Shown: in pieces, positions 16,125-25,974 of the stretch | How the letters are laid out: every line of letters starts with the position of its first letter | How positions within the stretch are numbered: position 1 is the first letter of the stretch | NCBI GenBank assembly: GCA_910587085.1 | Contig: CAJUMC010000034.1 | Span: 1-31,133, forward strand | Source of the DNA: an uncultured Lachnospiraceae bacterium | Lineage (GTDB): Bacteria; Bacillota; Clostridia; Lachnospirales; Lachnospiraceae | Direction of reading: 5' to 3' | DNA: 31,133 bases | Position numbers and translations under genes: made by a program | The notes under the pieces: model-generated | Told to the model about the DNA's origin: nothing | Databases searched by the model: none | The model's input: the letters and a program-made list of their open reading frames with translations, nothing else

Positions 16125-19028
16125 CTACTTTTCCAGACCGAACTCTTTGCGCTTCTTATAGAGCTCTTCGTTGATGGTTCTCGCGTAGTCGAGCAGCGTC
16201 TCTCTCGGGTCCTCGTTCACATTGATAACCCTGCGGACCGCATTGACCAGATGTCTCGTCGTATAGTAGCTTCCTGCCACCTCCGGCGTCCCCTTGGTCC
16301 ATGCCCACTGTTCTCTCAGGACCTCCATCTGCTTGCTGCTCCATGCCAGGCCCTCAAACGCCTCAACATTGGCCGTCGCGTACCGCGCAGAGGAACCCAT
16401 AACGCTCTCAAGCTCGCGGCCGAAGCGGATCTGCGTGTCGGCGCTCGACCACCATTTCAGGAACTCCCACGCCTTATCCTTGTGCTCGGAATTCTCAAGA
16501 AGCATCGAGCAGGTGCCCCAGGAATTTCCGGAACGGTCAATCGTGCCGTCCGCCTTCTCCGTCCCCGGAAGTACCGTGAAATCCCAGAGACCACGGATTT
16601 CCGGTGCGAATACGACAAGCGTGTTATACATATTGTACGCTCCGATACCGATCGGCATCTCGCCGGAGCGGAAACGGTTTACAAAGTTATATACGGTCGG
16701 AAGCTTGTAGTGCGTAAAAAATGTCGCGTATGTCTCGAACGCGGAAACACCTTCCTCGCCCTCGATCTTCGTAGCGCTGCCCTCGCTGTTGTAAAGCGTG
16801 CCGCCGTTCTGGTAGAGCAGATCCATGAAGCCGCTCAAGTCCGGCGCAGTCGCATTGTTGTAAACGCTCGGAACAGCCACTGTCATATTGTTCTGCTGAA
16901 TGATCGGCAGCATGTTGATCAGATCCTGCCAGGTCTGCGGAACCTCAAGCCCGAGCTCCTCCAGAATATCGGAGCGGTAAAACATTACATTGTAATTCTG
17001 CGTCTCCGGCAGTGCGAAGATTCCGCCGTTGAAGCGGTATGCCTCGTAGGAGCTTGGATAGAAGCTCTTGAGCACTTCTTCGAGATCGTCGAACTGGGTC
17101 AGATCCGCCGAAGCATTTCGCAGCGCGTAGTTGACCGGCTCTGCCTGGCCGACGGAAAGCGCCACATCAGGACCCGTGCCCGCAACCGTTGCCGGAAGCA
17201 GCGTGCCCGCCTCGACGAGCTTTACGTTGACGCCGATGCCGTACTCCGGCGTGAAAGTATCGTCGATCATGGACTTTAAGATCGTGCTCTGATCGCGGCC
17301 GGAAAGCATCCAGACCGTGATTGCCTCGTCCTTGTCATAAACATTTCCGAGCGAATTGTAATCCTCGGTAAAGGAGGAAATAAAGGAGCGAATTTCGTGC
17401 GCCGCCTTCTTCAGGAAAGTCTCCTTCGCCGCCTTCACCTCATGTCCTGCGGCTGCAACTACGATATAGTCGATATCGAGCGGCGCCTCGGAAAGCGTCT
17501 GAATGGACGTACCGAGCGAGCTGACATTCTCCTTGAAGTTCGCCAGCGACTTCGGAATTCTGTCCGGATTCTTTACAAAGCGCTCCAGCTGAGTCGCCAG
17601 AGTCTGAATGGTAGCAACCTGGGACGCCTTCTGTCCGGAGTATTCTACAATCTGATCGACCATGCGGTAAAGTCTTTTGCTCTCAAGCCCCATCGCCTCG
17701 ACAACTTCCGGATAAACCTTCCCGATCTGATAATCGCGGAATTCATCCGGCGTGGTGCCGGTGAGCACGAGAATCTTGCGGTACATCTGATTCAGACGGA
17801 AAATGCTGTCCTCCATCTCATTCAGAATATCTCCGAGATCGCCCAGCGTAACCTCCAGGCGAATGGTGTGTGTTCCTGCCGTCAGCGCAAACTTATATGG
17901 GTTGCCGTCCGCGTCCGAGAGCGTCAGCATATCCCATGCGTTGCTGTACTGGAATGCAATGGAAGAAACCTCCTTGAAAGGAATCTGTCCGTCAATGTAA
18001 AGGGCACGGTTTGATACGAAGCCGCGCTGGTAATTCTGGCGTCCCTTGATGGACAGCTCATAGAAGCCGTCCTCCGGCACCGTAATATCCCATTCGATCC
18101 ACTGTCCGGATACCTTCCAGGACTGGCCGCCGGTCATGTTCAGCTTGATTTTTGCGGAGCTGTACGGCTCGGTCGTCGCGGACGAACGGTCATAGGTTGC
18201 ATAAAGAGAAGGGGACGAACGGAAGGTGGAATCCTCGCCCTGCACCTTCTGCTCGAAAACGGTATTCTGGTTGACCCAGGAATGCGAGGTATCCGCCTGC
18301 ACCGACGCATAATATTTCTCGTAATCAGGCTGCTCGTCGATCGCCGATATGACCAGCTTGCGGATTGCCATCGGCTCGTTTACGCATTCCAGGGTGATCG
18401 TATTCTCGCCGGCCGTAAAATAATACTGGTACGGCTCCGAATAGTATCCCATGATATCCTTGAAATAAGCGGACTGCCAGCGCGGCAGCTCCACCTGGGA
18501 CGGCCGGATCTCGTTGCCCTGATTATCTTCCTTAACCTCCGACTTGTCACCCCATACGCGGGAGAAGGCCAGATCGTCCGAACCGGTAAACGGAACGCTG
18601 CTATTAATGTAGAAGCAACGCTCGATTTCAACTCCGCGGGACTCGATCGGGTAGTATTCTATGTACATGTTATACAACCCGGTTTCCGGTATCTGTACCT
18701 TCCAGGACACGCTGCTGTCGTCCTCCGTTACAAGTACCTTTGCCTCGCCCTCGTAATCCGTCTGTACGGATACATTTGTACCGTCCGTGTAGCCGAACAC
18801 ATCCACTTCGATGTCCGAAGCCGGTCTGGCCGCGTTCTCATACTGCTGAAGATACTTGGCATAAGTTCCGTCGCGGCTCACCCCCTGAACATCGCTGTCG
18901 AGGTCATACCCTGCGTATTTGTCATAGTAATTGTCCGGCTCGCTCATCCTTCGGTAAATGATGAACGCCGCCACAGCCACCACTATGACTACGGCTGTCA
19001 GGATAACTTTTTTTCTTTTCCCAGGCAT
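16125..19028 (-). CDS. Giant membrane-anchored solute-binding protein with carbohydrate-binding-like domains
   Basis: First gene of the operon, 967 aa, about twice the usual length of a solute-binding protein. It starts with one transmembrane helix (about residues 8-27, KVILTAVVIVVAVAAFIIY) and no lipobox, so the rest is outside and held by a helix. Two beta-rich domains follow: about residues 60-235 (VSWKVQIPETGLYNMYIEYY) and 245-400 (IEWDITVPEDGFYELSIKGR). Both look like CBM-type jelly rolls ending in TAGENTITLE and TAGTHTIRLE. A long helical linker (about 400-550) leads to a family 1 solute-binding domain (about 565-967; DEAITVWMLSGRDQSTI, VPQTWQDLINML, AWEFLKWWSS). The start at 19028 follows GGAGAGGG. 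It probably binds polymeric or large oligosaccharides before import. The ligand is not shown by the sequence. Confidence 0.9.
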   Translation of the reverse strand: MPGKRKKVILTAVVIVVAVAAFIIYRRMSEPDNYYDKYAGYDLDSDVQGVSRDGTYAKYLQQYENAARPASDIEVDVFGYTDGTNVSVQTDYEGEAKVLVTEDDSSVSWKVQIPETGLYNMYIEYYPIESRGVEIERCFYINSSVPFTGSDDLAFSRVWGDKSEVKEDNQGNEIRPSQVELPRWQSAYFKDIMGYYSEPYQYYFTAGENTITLECVNEPMAIRKLVISAIDEQPDYEKYYASVQADTSHSWVNQNTVFEQKVQGEDSTFRSSPSLYATYDRSSATTEPYSSAKIKLNMTGGQSWKVSGQWIEWDITVPEDGFYELSIKGRQNYQRGFVSNRALYIDGQIPFKEVSSIAFQYSNAWDMLTLSDADGNPYKFALTAGTHTIRLEVTLGDLGDILNEMEDSIFRLNQMYRKILVLTGTTPDEFRDYQIGKVYPEVVEAMGLESKRLYRMVDQIVEYSGQKASQVATIQTLATQLERFVKNPDRIPKSLANFKENVSSLGTSIQTLSEAPLDIDYIVVAAAGHEVKAAKETFLKKAAHEIRSFISSFTEDYNSLGNVYDKDEAITVWMLSGRDQSTILKSMIDDTFTPEYGIGVNVKLVEAGTLLPATVAGTGPDVALSVGQAEPVNYALRNASADLTQFDDLEEVLKSFYPSSYEAYRFNGGIFALPETQNYNVMFYRSDILEELGLEVPQTWQDLINMLPIIQQNNMTVAVPSVYNNATAPDLSGFMDLLYQNGGTLYNSEGSATKIEGEEGVSAFETYATFFTHYKLPTVYNFVNRFRSGEMPIGIGAYNMYNTLVVFAPEIRGLWDFTVLPGTEKADGTIDRSGNSWGTCSMLLENSEHKDKAWEFLKWWSSADTQIRFGRELESVMGSSARYATANVEAFEGLAWSSKQMEVLREQWAWTKGTPEVAGSYYTTRHLVNAVRRVINVNEDPRETLLDYARTINEELYKKRKEFGLEK

Positions 19029-19083
19029 ATCCTTATCCCTCTCCCTTTCTTTCTGAATTGTTATTGTGTATTTTGTATATTTT

Positions 19084-19097
19084 TCAATACGCTTACA
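19084..19097 (-). promoter_or_regulatory. cre-like site (CcpA) in the operon leader
   Basis: On the minus strand TGTAAGCGTATTGA fits the Gram-positive cre consensus TGNNARCGNWWWCA with one mismatch. It lies about 23-36 nt downstream of the predicted transcript start, a position where CcpA is known to block elongation. This would give glucose repression of the xylan operon. CcpA itself is not in the window. Confidence 0.4.
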
Positions 19098-19126
19098 CGG
19101 CTTTTTTTGTTTTATGGTTACAGTTT

Positions 19127-19155
19127 ACTATTTTCTCAGGAATTCTGCTTATCAA
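19127..19155 (-). promoter_or_regulatory. Predicted promoter of the 12-gene xylan operon
   Basis: Minus-strand -35 TTGATA (19150-19155) and -10 AATAGT (19127-19132) are separated by exactly 17 bp. The -10 is weak (4 of 6), as expected for an activator-dependent promoter. The transcript would start near 19120, giving a leader of about 92 nt. Alternative weak -10-like sequences occur upstream, so this is a best choice rather than a proven site. Confidence 0.45.
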
Positions 19156-19158
19156 TTC

Positions 19159-19194
19159 TTGCTATTTTTGCTTCAATGCTTGCTAAAAATTGCT
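19159..19194. promoter_or_regulatory. Phased TTGCT direct repeats, candidate AraC-type operator
   Basis: Four TTGCT half-sites start at 19159, 19168, 19180 and 19190. They form two copies of a two-half-site element; CTTGCTA recurs exactly 21 bp apart (19158 and 19179). Half-sites one helical turn apart in direct orientation, repeated two turns apart, are typical for AraC-family activators. The array ends 3 bp upstream of the predicted -35 of the operon. Confidence 0.5.
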
Positions 19195-19428
19195 GTTCAT
19201 GATTTATTTTTTGTATTTTCCGGGCCGAATCGCTTTACTTTTTCTCTTTTTTATATTACAATGATACCGCGTTTTTAAATATTTTTATCGATGAGGCGCA
19301 ATTTTCCGGCCGTGTTTTTGTTACAGATTGACAAAGCTTTTCGCCGAAAAATTTTCGCAATATTTGAAATGTTTTCCTGATTTGATCAGTTTACAGATAC
19401 ATGGTATTCAGAAAGGAGCAGATTCAAA

Positions 19429-20307
19429 ATGCAGCCAGAATTAAACGGCGTTTTTGAGAAGGTTGATTTCACGGGGAATTCCTCCATCCGGCTTCACTGG
19501 AACCGGGAATACGAGGACTATCCCGCGCACTGGCACGCCGCCACGGAAGTAATCATGCCCATTGAAAACACCTACTCCGTAACAATGAACAAAACACAGT
19601 ACGCCCTGAAGGAGGGGGACATTCTCATTATCCCGCCCGGCGAGCTTCATGAGCTCTACGCCCCCCCGACCGGCACCCGCATTATCTTCCTGTTTGATTT
19701 CACGCTGATCAGCAACCTGAAAGGCTTTTCAAGCATCCTGCCGGTCATCACACAGCCGCGGCTCATTACCCTCGAAAACTCCCCCGGCATCTATTCTGAG
19801 GAAAAGAAACTTCTTATGGATATTGCCCAGGAATACCGGGACGGCAACACGCTGTGGGAGGCGACGATCTATTCCATGATTATCCAGATGTTTGTGCTGA
19901 TCGGGCGCAACCACATTGATTCCGGCGGACTTTTCCCGGATGTGCGCACGAACAAACAGAAGGAATATATCGAGAAGTTCAACAAGATATTTGAATATAT
20001 TGACAACAATTACACCGAGGATATTTCACTGGAGACGGTGGCCGATATTGCCGGCTTTTCCAAATTTCATTTCTCGAGACTGTTCAAGCAATTCACCGAC
20101 ACCTCGTTTTATGATTACCTGAACCTGCGGCGGATCAAGGCGGCCGAAAATCTTCTTCTCGATCCATCCCTGCCGATTACCGAGATTGCTCTCCAGTCCG
20201 GCTTTTCCAGCATATCCACCTTCAACCGCGTATTCAAGGCATTTAAAAAGTGCACTCCAAGCGAGTTCAAGGAACTGTACCGGACACGGAATAAAGGAAT
20301 GATGTGA
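19429..20307 (+). CDS. AraC-family transcriptional regulator with cupin sensor domain
   Basis: A 292-aa regulator. The N-terminal half is an AraC-type cupin (HWHAATEVIMPIENTYSVTM, LKEGDILIIPPGELHELYAP) expected to sense a sugar. The C-terminal about 100 residues hold two helix-turn-helix motifs: ISLETVADIAGFSKFHFSRL and ITEIALQSGFSSISTFNRVF, followed by KKCTPSEFKELY. The start at 19429 has AAAGGAG 10 bases upstream. It is transcribed divergently from the operon, with 400 bp between the two starts. It is therefore the likely activator of the xylan genes, probably in response to xylose or xylo-oligosaccharides. A TTGACA lies at 19328-19333 but no convincing -10 is seen 16-18 bp after it. Confidence 0.93.
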   Translation: MQPELNGVFEKVDFTGNSSIRLHWNREYEDYPAHWHAATEVIMPIENTYSVTMNKTQYALKEGDILIIPPGELHELYAPPTGTRIIFLFDFTLISNLKGFSSILPVITQPRLITLENSPGIYSEEKKLLMDIAQEYRDGNTLWEATIYSMIIQMFVLIGRNHIDSGGLFPDVRTNKQKEYIEKFNKIFEYIDNNYTEDISLETVADIAGFSKFHFSRLFKQFTDTSFYDYLNLRRIKAAENLLLDPSLPITEIALQSGFSSISTFNRVFKAFKKCTPSEFKELYRTRNKGMM

Positions 20308-20328
20308 AGCCCGCGCAGTTTTCCCCCG

Positions 20329-20357
20329 TTGACATCCGCCCGAAGCCTTGCTATAAT
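20329..20357 (+). promoter_or_regulatory. Near-perfect promoter of the EAL gene
   Basis: Consensus TTGACA (20329-20334), a 17-bp spacer and consensus TATAAT (20352-20357), with a TG extended -10 element at 20349-20350. Transcription should begin near 20364 and give a leader of about 113 nt. No operator is seen, so expression is probably high and constitutive, unless controlled by the leader. Confidence 0.85.
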
Positions 20358-20406
20358 GAGCGTATACATTTAGAAAAAGAACCATCATCTGCCAAAACGG
20401 CATGCC

Positions 20407-20445
20407 CTGTGCGCCGCGGGCATACATCCTGCCCGCGGCGCACAG
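20407..20445 (+). repeat. 16-bp perfect inverted repeat in the EAL leader
   Basis: CTGTGCGCCGCGGGCA (20407-20422) is exactly reverse-complemented at 20430-20445 around a 7-nt loop (TACATCC). No T-tract follows on either strand, so this is not a standard terminator. It sits between the promoter and the ribosome binding site of the EAL gene. Confidence 0.85.
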
Positions 20446-20476
20446 ACGCATAATAAAGGAAAGGTAGACCGGTATC

Positions 20477-22471
20477 ATGGACAGAAACATCTCTTTCGAT
20501 GTCGCGGCAATATTCCTGCTGTATCTGCTGTTTTTTTCAACGATTTTCCGCAAAATGACCAGGAGTCTGACCGACCGCGTGTTTCTTGGATCCGTCGTCT
20601 GCGCCGTTTTTTCCTCCCATTTCGATATCCTCTCGGCCCTGTTCGATTCCGTGCCGGTCAGCAGCCATCCCGCACTTTATTTTGTACATACCGGCTATCT
20701 GCTGATTCATAACGCCCAGTCGCCGCTGCACATTATGTTTGTCGTCGGTCTGACCGATACCTGGCATATCGTGCGGAAAAAACGCTTTCTGCGGACAATG
20801 CTCTGGCTGCCGTACTCCGTCACCTTCCTGCTGCTGATCACCAATCCTTTCACAAGGTTGGTGTTTTCCGTGGAGGAGGGCTATGCTCACGGCCCCCTCT
20901 TCAGCGTGCTCTACGTAAATGTAGCCCTCTACATTATCATGGATTTCTGCTATATTATCTACTACCGCAGACAGCTCCGGCTGCGGCGGATTGTCTCGCT
21001 CTGTTCAATGGCGTTCCTCTGCCTGCTGGCGATCATTCTCCATCTGATCTGGCCGGTTCAGCTGGTGGAATGCTTTGCGGTCGCGCTCTCGCTGTTTGTC
21101 GTCAGCATCGGCGTACAGCGCCCGGAGGATTATATTGATTCGTTCACCGGCCTGCTCAAGCACAGCGCATACGCCTACAACATGAAACGGGCGTTCCCGA
21201 ACGGGAAGCATGTCAACATCGTTATGTTCAATATCGGAAACTATGCAGCGCTGAAGACGATGCTCGGCTATGAGACAGCCTCAACCATGCTCGCGGTCAT
21301 CGCCGACCGGCTGCGGGAAATTACACGGACGCTCCGCTGCCGCGCCGGCCTTTACTACCTCGACAGCGGACGTTTCCGGATGGTATTCTCCGAGCAGGAC
21401 AGGGATAAATCCGAAGCAGCGGCACAGGCCGTAATAGATGCGTTCTCGCACCGGCTTCATTTCAACAGCCTGGACATTAATCTGGTGCCGTGCGTCGTGC
21501 TCTCACGCTGCCCGGAGGAGATCGAGAGCTTTGCTTCCCTGATGGCCTTCGGAAACAATTTCCACGAAAAATTCCACTGCACCGACCGGTATATTCTTGC
21601 CTCCGACGCCTACAACCCGAATGAGTTCGGCATTCAGAACAATATTGACAGCATTATCGACAGCGCCATTTTAAACGATAAATTCGAGGTATATTATCAG
21701 CCGATCTATTCCGTCCGGCAAAAACGTTACGCCTCCGCCGAGGCGCTTCTCCGCCTCTTCGACGACCGCTACGGTTTTATCTCGCCGGAGCTGATTGTCA
21801 CCGCCGCCGAGAAAAGCGGCGCAATCCACCGGATCGGCGAGCTGATCTTCGAAAAGGTCTGCCGCTTTATTTCTGAGGGTGAATACCGGCAGCTCGGACT
21901 GGACTATATCGAAATCAATCTTTCGGTGGCGCAGTGCATGAGGAGCGACCTCGCAGATAAAATTCTTGCCGCCATGAAAAAATACAATGTTAATGCCGCC
22001 GATATTAACCTCGAAATAACCGAGACGGCTATCTCCTACAGCCAGAAGGCCATGGCCGATAATCTCGCCCGGCTGTCCGCAGCGGGCCTGTCGTTTTCGC
22101 TTGACGATTACGGGACAGGTTATTCCAATATGAAGCGCCTGATCTCCCTTCCTCTGAAAATCGTAAAGCTCGACAAGTCCTTTGTAGACGAGCAGCACAA
22201 TCCGAAAATGTGGGTTTTTCTGCAGAATACGGTGAAAATGCTGAAAGATATGGAGATGGAAATTGTGGTAGAAGGCATTGAAACACATGAAATGGTAGAG
22301 GCTTTCTCCAGTCTCAACTGCGATTTTATTCAGGGTTACTTCTTCTCGAAACCGATTCCCGAGGAGAGCTTTGTAAGCTTTATTCTCGCCTCAAAAGAAC
22401 CAGCCTCTGCTGCCTCAAAGGAAGCGGCTCCTGCTGCAGACAGTCTGCTGCCATGGTCTGAAAAGGTATAA
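20477..22471 (+). CDS. Membrane c-di-GMP phosphodiesterase, degenerate GGDEF plus EAL
   Basis: A 664-aa signalling protein. About residues 1-215 hold six or seven membrane helices of the kind found in membrane sensor modules. A GGDEF-like domain follows (DSFTGLLKHSAYAYNM onward), but the signature loop reads LDSGRFRMVF instead of GGDEF, so it should not make c-di-GMP. The EAL domain looks active: EAL motif SAEALLRL (Glu about residue 422), NLEITETA, the Asp pair of SLDDYGTGYSN (about 543-544), VVEGIET (Glu about 599) and QGYFFSKP. It should hydrolyse c-di-GMP to pGpG, affecting motility, adhesion or biofilm. The last about 25 residues form an Ala/Ser-rich tail. The start at 20477 follows AAAGGAAAGG; spacing is somewhat long. 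Confidence 0.92.
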   Translation: MDRNISFDVAAIFLLYLLFFSTIFRKMTRSLTDRVFLGSVVCAVFSSHFDILSALFDSVPVSSHPALYFVHTGYLLIHNAQSPLHIMFVVGLTDTWHIVRKKRFLRTMLWLPYSVTFLLLITNPFTRLVFSVEEGYAHGPLFSVLYVNVALYIIMDFCYIIYYRRQLRLRRIVSLCSMAFLCLLAIILHLIWPVQLVECFAVALSLFVVSIGVQRPEDYIDSFTGLLKHSAYAYNMKRAFPNGKHVNIVMFNIGNYAALKTMLGYETASTMLAVIADRLREITRTLRCRAGLYYLDSGRFRMVFSEQDRDKSEAAAQAVIDAFSHRLHFNSLDINLVPCVVLSRCPEEIESFASLMAFGNNFHEKFHCTDRYILASDAYNPNEFGIQNNIDSIIDSAILNDKFEVYYQPIYSVRQKRYASAEALLRLFDDRYGFISPELIVTAAEKSGAIHRIGELIFEKVCRFISEGEYRQLGLDYIEINLSVAQCMRSDLADKILAAMKKYNVNAADINLEITETAISYSQKAMADNLARLSAAGLSFSLDDYGTGYSNMKRLISLPLKIVKLDKSFVDEQHNPKMWVFLQNTVKMLKDMEMEIVVEGIETHEMVEAFSSLNCDFIQGYFFSKPIPEESFVSFILASKEPASAASKEAAPAADSLLPWSEKV

Positions 22472-22476
22472 AGCTG

Positions 22477-22614
22477 CCGTTTCTCCGCATAATAAGCGTG
22501 CCTGCAGCCGGGCGCTGTCGGATGCGGGCACTTCTGTCATCCCGTACTGCAGAACCGTGTTTTCCGTTCTGCGGCGTCAGGCGGATCTTATTGCTTAAGA
22601 CAGCGCAGAAACGG
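22477..22614 (+). promoter_or_regulatory. Structured leader of the small protein gene
   Basis: The right arm at 22599-22614 pairs with two left segments: GACAGCGC with GCGCTGTC (22512-22519) and AGAAACGG with CCGTTTCT (22477-22484). Inside lie two hairpins, TGCGGG/CCCGTA (22523-22546, one G-U) and GCAGAAC/GTTCTGC (22549-22572). A competing 8-bp stem GTGCCTGC/GCGGGCAC (22498-22531) excludes the outer one. The ribosome binding site GGAG (22613-22616) overlaps the paired arm. No known riboswitch class is recognised. Confidence 0.4.
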
Positions 22615-22622
22615 AGCCTCTC

Positions 22623-22811
22623 ATGATCGAAAATGTTGAACTGCCGATCGGATTTACACTGGAGCTGGCAAAGCATTCCGATATTTTAACGCAGTTTGCC
22701 AGACTTCCGAAGGAACGCCAGAATTCTATTGTGGAGGGCGCAAGGCACATCACCTCCAAAAACGAAATGCGGCATTATGTCGAGAATATGTTCCGAGAAT
22801 CCGCGCGGTAA
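22623..22811 (+). CDS. Small conserved clostridial-type protein (62 aa)
   Basis: The start at 22623 follows GGAG with 6-nt spacing. The sequence (MIENVELPIGFTLELAKHSD onward) resembles short uncharacterised proteins common in Clostridiales, with a segment where hydrophobic residues alternate in helical phase (LPKERQNSIVEGARHITSKN) and an end rich in charged residues. It has no membrane segment, signal peptide or Cys pair. It lies 151 bp after the EAL gene with no T-tract terminator between, so it may be co-transcribed with it. The function is unknown. Confidence 0.75.
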   Translation: MIENVELPIGFTLELAKHSDILTQFARLPKERQNSIVEGARHITSKNEMRHYVENMFRESAR

Positions 22812-22875
22812 TCTGCCACTGCTCCCTTATGTACCGCCGCGCATTCCGCGCACCGGGCACTCCGGAAGCACCATA

Positions 22876-22926
22876 CCGGAGCAGCCGCGCACAAACTTCT
22901 TTTGGAGCAAGGCGCGGCTGCTCCGG
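22876..22926. repeat. 15-bp perfect inverted repeat between convergent genes
   Basis: CCGGAGCAGCCGCGC (22876-22890) is exactly reverse-complemented at 22912-22926, with a 21-nt loop. A T5 run occurs about 18 nt downstream on the plus strand, and none directly follows on the minus strand. It may stop transcription from both sides (small gene on plus, clpB on minus) but lacks the form of a classic terminator. The rest of 22812-23025 shows no gene. Confidence 0.6.
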
Positions 22927-23025
22927 CCGGCACCGGCAAACGGACTTTTTCCGCATACATTCTTAAATTCCTGCTGTACTCCTCCAAGGATAATCTCTTC
23001 TTCGCTCAGGCATTCCGCCGTCTCT

Positions 23026-25626
<2,601 letters not shown>

Positions 25627-25682
25627 GGCTCTCCTCCATTCCGCGCAGAACCGCCCGTACGGCCGCTGCTGCGTCTGATAAA

Positions 25683-25740
25683 CTCCTGCTGCTCCTGCTG
25701 CTCCTGCTGCTCCTGCTGCTCCTGCTGCTCCTGCTGCTCC
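25683..25740. repeat. 9-bp tandem repeat in the clpB leader
   Basis: Six exact copies of CTCCTGCTG (25683-25736) plus a partial seventh. In the clpB transcript each copy gives an AGGAG, so the leader carries a row of Shine-Dalgarno-like sequences about 60 nt upstream of the real one. In one minus-strand frame the repeat encodes Glu-Gln-Gln units within an open frame (25623-25847) that overlaps the clpB start by 4 bp. That frame's only ATG lies upstream of the predicted promoter. Confidence 0.95.
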
Positions 25741-25784
25741 GCACCGGTGCAGCTCTTATTCTTTCCTTTATTTGTTCTATAACT

Positions 25785-25813
25785 AATATAACATCTATGG
25801 TTTAAAATTTCAA
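25785..25813 (-). promoter_or_regulatory. Predicted clpB promoter
   Basis: Minus-strand -35 TTGAAA (25808-25813), a 17-bp spacer and -10 TATATT (25785-25790). The predicted start near 25778 gives a leader of about 150 nt that contains the 9-bp repeats. Confidence 0.6.
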
Positions 25814-25837
25814 CTGTTATTTTGCACAAAATTGCAG

Positions 25838-25888
25838 AAAAAAACACGGGAATTTTGCGGTGAACTGCAGTCCCCTTTCTTTCCCGTG
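25838..25888 (-). terminator. Intrinsic terminator of the hydrolase/hflKC transcript
   Basis: On the minus strand CACGGGAA (25881-25888, complement) pairs with TTCCCGTG (25845-25852) across a 28-nt loop and is followed directly by seven T residues (25838-25844). It stands between the hydrolase gene and the clpB promoter, which fits the end of the hflK-hflC-hydrolase unit. The loop is long, so folding may include an inner ACTGCAGT palindrome. Confidence 0.6.
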
Positions 25889-25974
25889 CTTTCTTCTCCT
25901 TTGATTTTCTTCTTTCCGGGCGCCCTTGTTTCGTACTCTCTGTTCGCTGGCGCTTTTATCGGAGGCCGCATGCT

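Noticed and set aside
20360..20476. c-di-GMP riboswitch in the leader of the EAL gene
   Set aside because: The gene context invites it, but the GEMM-type conserved core and its tetraloop-receptor arrangement were not found; the leader is dominated by one simple hairpin.
25683..25740. CRISPR-like array
   Set aside because: The copies are directly adjacent 9-bp units with no spacers, so it is a simple tandem repeat.
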